Origin: Acidobacteriaceae bacterium
GTDB taxonomy: Bacteria; Acidobacteriota; Terriglobia; Terriglobales; Acidobacteriaceae
Reading direction: 5' to 3'
NCBI GenBank assembly: GCA_027452245.1
Contig: DAIDGW010000124.1
Span: forward strand, 1-64,000
DNA length: 64,000 bases
The notes under the pieces are model-generated. The model was not told the DNA's origin. It saw only the letters and a list, made by a program, of their open reading frames with translations, and did not search any database. The position numbers and the translations under genes are program-made. Below are positions 59,963-64,000 of the stretch, in pieces (the stretch's first letter is position 1; every line of letters begins with the position of its first letter).

Positions 59963-61405
59963 TCAGTACGTGAGGCAGAGTTTACTGACGCCGGCGCGTT
60001 CGGATTCGCGGTCGAGGATCGCCTGAAATTTGCGGAGCAGGTCGGAAGGCAGCGCAGGTGCCTGCTGCTTCTCCAGAATTTCTTCCACGCGCGCGCGGGC
60101 GCGAGTCCAGGAATCGCTGGGCGGCTCGGAGCCGCGGGCGCTGCGATCGATCACGGCGGATGGAAGCTGCTGCTCGTCGCGGAACCAGGCGCGGGTTTCT
60201 TTCAGCTTTAGAAATTCTCCGGAAAGTCCGGTTTCTGCGAACATGGCGGTGGCCAGAGTTTCGCCGCGCACTTCGATGCCGCGCACCAGCCGAAACGCCG
60301 ATGCGATCGACTCGGCGTCGATCACCAACTTTTCTACGCTGTGGCAGGCCAGCGATTCGAGCATGCCGGCCCCGGAAATCATGTTAATGCCGGTGAGCGC
60401 GCCCAGCAGCGCGGAGCGGGCGCTCTCGGCTCCGGCCTGAGCGTCGACGAATTTCGAGTCGGTGGCGACCAGATATCCGTGGGTAGGCATGCCGAGATAC
60501 TTCCCAACTTCCGCGCAGGCCATGTTGAGCATGGCGGTTTCGACGGCGCCCATGGGCGTGCCCCCGGTGCGCATGTCGAAGATGGCGGGAGCGCCTCCCC
60601 AGACGATGGGAGCGCCGGGACACGCGAGTTGATGAAGCGTGATTCCGGCAAGAACTTCGGCGGCGTGCTGCGTGACCGAACCGGCGAGGGTGACGGGGGC
60701 GGTGCCTCCGGCGAGCGGCATGGAGACGATCTCGGCGGGAACTCCGGCGCGGGCGAGATCAAGCAGGTTGTGAGCGCCGAACTCCGACCAGTTCAACGGC
60801 GGCGACGGGCAGACATCGAAGATGGCGCGCGGCTTGGCGCGAAGATTTTCGTGGCTGCCGGAGTCGGCGGCGAGCAGATCGATCATGCCTTTGAGCCCGG
60901 GGGCGGAAAATGATCCGGTCACGATGGGCTTAGCGGAGTGCTGGAGTACGACGAAGAGGCGGTAGAGGTCTCCGATCTCGCTGGGGGCGTCGCTGCAAAC
61001 GACGGCAGTGGATTGCGCGGCGAACTGGGGCAGAGCCTCGGCGACTTGGACAATCCGCACAAGATCGCGGGTTTCGGCGGGATGCGCTTCGAGTGTCTCG
61101 GGATCGAGGATGTTCACGCAGCAGGAACCGGGATCGAAATGAACGTCATCTCCGCCGTAGTGCACGACGGCTTCGCCGCGGCGGGTGTGAAGATAGAAAC
61201 TCTTCGGCGCGGTGGCGATCGAACGCAGAACCAGAAGTTCCGGCAAATGGGCGACACCGTCGCGGACTCCGACTCCGGCGTCCTGGAGTAATTCAATGAC
61301 AGCGGGCGAGCCCACGCGCACGCCGGGGTTCATGATCAGGTGGAAGGCTTCGCGCAGAATGCGGTCGATCAGATCGGGCGACAGGAGTTGGGTTCCGGGC
61401 CTCAT
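59963..61405 (-). CDS. MttB-family (non-pyrrolysine) corrinoid-dependent methyltransferase
   Basis: The ATG at 61405 overlaps the corrinoid-protein stop (ATGA), so the pair is translationally coupled. The 480-residue TIM-barrel protein shows MNPGVRVGSPAVIELLQDAG, YLHTRRGEAVVHYGGDDVHF, IVWGGAPAIFDMRTGGTPMG and ALLGALTGINMISGAGMLES, the MttB-superfamily pattern. There is no in-frame amber codon, so it is not a pyrrolysine enzyme. Non-Pyl members (MtgB, MtpB, MtcB and others) demethylate glycine betaine, proline betaine, carnitine and similar compounds, passing the methyl to the partner corrinoid protein; the substrate here is open. Confidence 0.87.
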   Translation of the reverse strand: MRPGTQLLSPDLIDRILREAFHLIMNPGVRVGSPAVIELLQDAGVGVRDGVAHLPELLVLRSIATAPKSFYLHTRRGEAVVHYGGDDVHFDPGSCCVNILDPETLEAHPAETRDLVRIVQVAEALPQFAAQSTAVVCSDAPSEIGDLYRLFVVLQHSAKPIVTGSFSAPGLKGMIDLLAADSGSHENLRAKPRAIFDVCPSPPLNWSEFGAHNLLDLARAGVPAEIVSMPLAGGTAPVTLAGSVTQHAAEVLAGITLHQLACPGAPIVWGGAPAIFDMRTGGTPMGAVETAMLNMACAEVGKYLGMPTHGYLVATDSKFVDAQAGAESARSALLGALTGINMISGAGMLESLACHSVEKLVIDAESIASAFRLVRGIEVRGETLATAMFAETGLSGEFLKLKETRAWFRDEQQLPSAVIDRSARGSEPPSDSWTRARARVEEILEKQQAPALPSDLLRKFQAILDRESERAGVSKLCLTY

Positions 61406-62061
61406 GCTGCGCCTGCTTTGGCGACAAGCCTGCGAGCGAGGTCGAGGGCGTCGATGGCGTTGCGGGCATGGCCGTCGGCGCGAATTTCGGCGGCCCACTT
61501 GGCGGTGACGGCAGCGCCTCCGATGATGGCTTTCACCCGCGGGCGCAATCCGCTCTGGTCCAGGGCTTCGATGACCGCCTTCTGTCCGGCCATGGTCGTG
61601 GTGAGCAGCGCGGAGATGCCAACGAGGTCCGCATCGACTTCCCGTGCTTTCGCGACGAAGCGCTCGGGAGTCACGCTGGTGCCGAGATCGAAAACCTGAA
61701 ATCCATGAGCGGAGAGAATAGTTGCGATGAGATTTTTCCCGATGTCATGGATGTCACCTTTGGCGGTGCCCAGGACTATTTTGCCAAGGGTTTCGCGCTG
61801 CGAGCCGCGCTTCAACATTTCAGGTTCGAGAATTTTGACCGCGCTCTGCATAGCCTCGGCGCAGGCTAACAGATCGGGCAGGAACATCTCTCCTTTGCCG
61901 AATTGATCTCCGGCAAAGGTGATTCCGGCGGCGAAGCCTTGATTGATGGCATCGAGCGGATCGACGCCGTCGGTCAGCGCGGCTTGCGCCAGGGACGCGG
62001 CGCGCTCGGGCGCACCATCGATGATGCTCTGACGCATGTCCTGAAAGAGTTGTTGTGACAA
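61402..62061 (-). CDS. Methyltransferase corrinoid protein (MttC/MtgC type)
   Basis: This 219-residue protein has an N-terminal four-helix cap domain (about 1-90, FAAGITFAGDQFGKGEMFLP) and a C-terminal Rossmann cobalamin-binding domain. D103-x-H105-x2-G108 in GTAKGDIHDIGKNL provides the lower-ligand His, and VGISALLTTTM and VKAIIGGAAVT are the other corrinoid contacts. It accepts a methyl group from the coupled MttB-like protein; the next acceptor methyltransferase and the reductive activase (RamA type) are not in this window. No cobalamin riboswitch was recognised upstream. Confidence 0.93.
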   Translation of the reverse strand: MSQQLFQDMRQSIIDGAPERAASLAQAALTDGVDPLDAINQGFAAGITFAGDQFGKGEMFLPDLLACAEAMQSAVKILEPEMLKRGSQRETLGKIVLGTAKGDIHDIGKNLIATILSAHGFQVFDLGTSVTPERFVAKAREVDADLVGISALLTTTMAGQKAVIEALDQSGLRPRVKAIIGGAAVTAKWAAEIRADGHARNAIDALDLARRLVAKAGAA

Positions 62062-62096
62062 GCGGGCCTCCGGTGGCGTTGCACTCCAGTGGTCAG

Positions 62097-62207
62097 TCTG
62101 AAAAGGAAACGATCCAAATGCGCGCTATTGCAGCTGAAGCATCGCGACGCATTGAGCGGGTCGCGCAGATTCTGCGCTGCGCAAAACCAGCTTGCTCAGC
62201 ATTCCGA
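62097..62207 (+). repeat. Dispersed repeat R, copy 2 (upstream of corrinoid gene)
   Basis: This sequence matches copy 1 (16829-16937): TGAAAAGGAA.CGATC.AA at the left, CGCGACGC in the middle, and CGCTGCGCAAAA...GCTTGCTCAG.AT at the right. It lies 36 bp upstream of the minus-strand corrinoid gene. Like copy 1, it reads in plus orientation, opposite to the adjacent genes. Confidence 0.7.
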
Positions 62208-62335
62208 CTGATCACTAAGTCATCGAGGCGGATTCTAGCGCGGAGGGGTGGGCGGTATTTGTGATTGGGATCACAGGGGAGGGTGGTTTGGAAGGCTCGG
62301 GGGAGTAAACGGATTGGCTTGTCGCTGCCGCGATT

Positions 62336-62881
62336 TCAGCGGGCAGCGGCGCTGGAGCGAACCGAGTTTAATCCCAGAAAGGCAAATGCGAAGAGCACGA
62401 CGGCGGTGAACCATCCACCGAGGGAGAAGGTGTGCGGCAGATAAAGTCCAATGGTCACCCCGGCGCCGATCAACAGGGCGGCCAGAACGGCGAACTGCCG
62501 CATTCCATAGAGGAAAACGAAGGGAAGGTAGTGCGTCCCCAGGACGATCATGAATGCGGGATAAAACCAGTTCAGGCGGTGCAGTGTGGCCGCGCCGATC
62601 AGTGGCAGGCTGAGCGGAACGATGAAGGCGATCTGTATGGCAAGCGCGTTCAAGGGATGTCCCTTAGGGAGGGATGCTGGTTTGCCCATGAGGCGCAGGA
62701 CAAGTTGCGACAATGGGAAAATGAGCATGCCCCCGAAGACTAGAACGAGTATGGCAGATCGCGACGATTTCCAGGTGGCGAGTGCAGCGGAGGCAAACCA
62801 GATCAGGCTGGAGACGGACTGGCCGGGGAATCCTCCGAGAAAGACGAAGCGGACGTCGCGCTGGGCCTGGTCGATGGTCAT
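62336..62881 (-). CDS. Polytopic membrane protein of unknown function
   Basis: This 181-residue protein has about five predicted membrane helices (SLIWFASAALATW, SAILVLVFGGMLIFPLSQLV, ALAIQIAFIVPLSLPLIGAA, YPAFMIVLGTHYLPFVFLYG, FAVLAALLIGAGVTIGLYLP, GGWFTAVVLFAFAFLGL) and few charged residues. The N-terminus (MTIDQAQRDVRFVFLGGFPG) is cytosolic-looking. I recognise no firm family, though it resembles DUF7010-type small membrane proteins. It is upstream of the corrinoid/methyltransferase pair on the same strand, with a 274-bp gap containing repeat R copy 2. Confidence 0.72.
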   Translation of the reverse strand: MTIDQAQRDVRFVFLGGFPGQSVSSLIWFASAALATWKSSRSAILVLVFGGMLIFPLSQLVLRLMGKPASLPKGHPLNALAIQIAFIVPLSLPLIGAATLHRLNWFYPAFMIVLGTHYLPFVFLYGMRQFAVLAALLIGAGVTIGLYLPHTFSLGGWFTAVVLFAFAFLGLNSVRSSAAAR

Positions 62882-63056
62882 GCCAGCGTGAGTCTAGCAT
62901 GGCCGTGGAACGCTAGATCCCTTGCTGCCATTAGCACAAAGAACGGTTGGCCCCGATCGGGATGAAACACAAGATTCGCCAAAGAAAAGCATGGAGGATC
63001 AGGGGGAGAACAGCTTTTGTTACACTTTTTCTTTTCCGCACGTAGCCTGAGGAATC

Positions 63057-64000
63057 ATGTGCACTGCCTGGTTTACTATCGTCGTACTTATGACCACGTT
63101 CGTTGCCGGTATAAGCGCCCAGACCCTGCCGACCCCGCAAGCCATCACCGATGCGAAGAAGGTTTCCTCGAAGCCTAACGCCGACGTCGAACCCAAGAGT
63201 CTGACCATCGAAAAGCTCTACATGACGCGGCAGGTGGGGCGCGCGACCTGGTCTCCGGACGGCAAGCAGATCGCCTTCGTCTCCAACATGAGCGGACGCA
63301 ACAACATATGGCTGGTTTCCTCCGAAGGCGGATGGCCGACGCAACTGACGGTCAGTGATCAGCGCCAGACCGCACCCGCGTGGTCGCCGGATGGGAAATG
63401 GATCGCGTATCAGTCGGATTATGATGGCGACGAACTCTGGGACATCTTCCTGGTCTCGCCCAAGACCGGACGCGTGGTGAACCTGACCAACACGCGCAAC
63501 ATCGCCGAGATGGAGCCAACATGGTCTCCCAATGGGCGATATTTGGCATACCTGGTGAAGCCGAAGACGTCGGCGGCCTACGAGATCGATGTGTTCGACA
63601 CGCTCATGCGCGACGTGAAGCACCTGACCTCCAACACGCCGCAAGACAAGCGCAACTGGAATCCGATCTGGTCGAAAGACGGAAAGTCCATCGTCTACAC
63701 GCAAGAGCAGGCCAAGGGTACGGATTCAAACATCTTTGTCGCCGATGTAGCCACCGGGAAGAGCACGCTGCTGACGCCGCATGAGGGTGAACAGATTTAT
63801 GTGGCGAATGATCTGTCACCTGACGGTAAGCACGTTCTGCTGACTTCGAATGCGGCGAATGGCTACGACAACGCGGGCGTGCTGGACATCGCGAGCAAAA
63901 AGACTTCGTGGATCACCCAAGACAAGTGGGAAATTCACGGCGGCGAATTTTCTCCCGAGGGCAAGCAGATTACCTTCCGCGCCAATGTGGACGGCAATGA
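63057..64000 (+). CDS. Exported WD40-like (PD40) protein, N-terminal part of a probable S9-family peptidase; 3' end outside window
   Basis: The ATG at 63057 has GAGGAA just upstream and begins a signal peptide (FTIVVLMTTFVAGISAQ). The 314 visible codons contain TolB-like beta-propeller repeats: RATWSPDGKQIAFVSNMSGR, APAWSPDGKWIAYQSDYDGD, EPTWSPNGRYLAYLVKP, NPIWSKDGKSIVYTQEQ, DLSPDGKHVLLTSN and GEFSPEGKQITFRAN. Propellers of this type with a long N-terminus usually precede an alpha/beta-hydrolase S9 (prolyl-oligopeptidase) domain, which would lie beyond 64000. A stand-alone TolB-like protein is the alternative. Confidence 0.8.
   Translation, partial: MCTAWFTIVVLMTTFVAGISAQTLPTPQAITDAKKVSSKPNADVEPKSLTIEKLYMTRQVGRATWSPDGKQIAFVSNMSGRNNIWLVSSEGGWPTQLTVSDQRQTAPAWSPDGKWIAYQSDYDGDELWDIFLVSPKTGRVVNLTNTRNIAEMEPTWSPNGRYLAYLVKPKTSAAYEIDVFDTLMRDVKHLTSNTPQDKRNWNPIWSKDGKSIVYTQEQAKGTDSNIFVADVATGKSTLLTPHEGEQIYVANDLSPDGKHVLLTSNAANGYDNAGVLDIASKKTSWITQDKWEIHGGEFSPEGKQITFRANVDGN

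Noticed and set aside
59963-61405. Possible pyrrolysine-containing trimethylamine methyltransferase
   Set aside because: The frame is uninterrupted by TAG and is full length; it belongs to the non-pyrrolysine branch of the superfamily.
62062-62335. Cobalamin riboswitch upstream of the corrinoid protein
   Set aside because: No B12-box-like sequence was recognisable; the gap is largely occupied by repeat R copy 2.
1-64000. CRISPR arrays, tRNA/rRNA genes, insertion sequences, phage genes or defence islands
   Set aside because: I looked for regularly spaced repeats, tRNA-like cloverleaf sequences, transposase and restriction/defence protein motifs and found none.

Overview
The window reads as a chromosomal segment of a GC-rich soil-type bacterium, most likely an Acidobacteriota (Terriglobia/Koribacter-like). 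The assignment is an inference from gene content: a large outer-membrane receptor with an N-terminal carboxypeptidase-regulatory-like domain (4079-7612), an exported VWFA-type protein of the kind abundant in that phylum (28152-29096), a complete hopanoid block (hpnA, hpnC, hpnD, hpnE, hpnG, shc), fused KorA plus KorB, and many exported beta-propeller proteins. No rRNA, tRNA, CRISPR array, prophage or intact insertion sequence was found.

Layout. 1-15.2 kb is a mosaic of short transcription units: the start of an exported protein, an ECF sigma/anti-sigma pair, a methyltransferase, an M48 protease, the large receptor, an inositol-phosphate synthase with an unusual N-terminal extension, a Tat-exported class V aminotransferase, DedA, and Nth. 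15.4-27.8 kb is one long minus-strand block for hopanoid lipids, transcribed ispH > shc > kelch protein > hpnA > hpnG > exported unknown > two MDR dehydrogenases > hpnC > hpnD > hpnE. IspH supplies isoprenoid precursors, HpnCDE make squalene, Shc cyclises it, and HpnG and HpnA act on the side chain. 28.1-36.8 kb on the plus strand carries the VWFA protein, dnaE-accA and korA-korB. 37.0-43.3 kb is mostly envelope proteins (DUF2844, DUF3443, a beta-propeller, an exported unknown, a zinc-ribbon/Sel1 membrane protein). 43.4-51.7 kb holds acs, a YncE-like propeller, YtxH-like and SYLF proteins, an aldehyde dehydrogenase and uvrC. 52-64 kb holds a broken membrane gene, an amino-sugar kinase, a cupin, two transporters, a CPBP protease, an MttB-type methyltransferase with its corrinoid protein, and the start of a WD40-like S9-type peptidase.

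Points that stand out are: (1) two diverged copies of an approximately 200-bp intergenic element bounded by short palindromes (13872-14070 and 51724-51929), with a shared short reading frame; (2) a second dispersed repeat of about 110 bp (16829-16937 and 62097-62207), one copy lying between hpnD and hpnE; (3) two tandem zinc dehydrogenases inside the hopanoid block that are candidates for hopanoid side-chain reduction; (4) an integrase-like N-terminal segment fused to inositol-3-phosphate synthase; (5) a gene broken by an internal deletion at about 52680. All family assignments come from reading the protein sequences by eye; no database search was possible.
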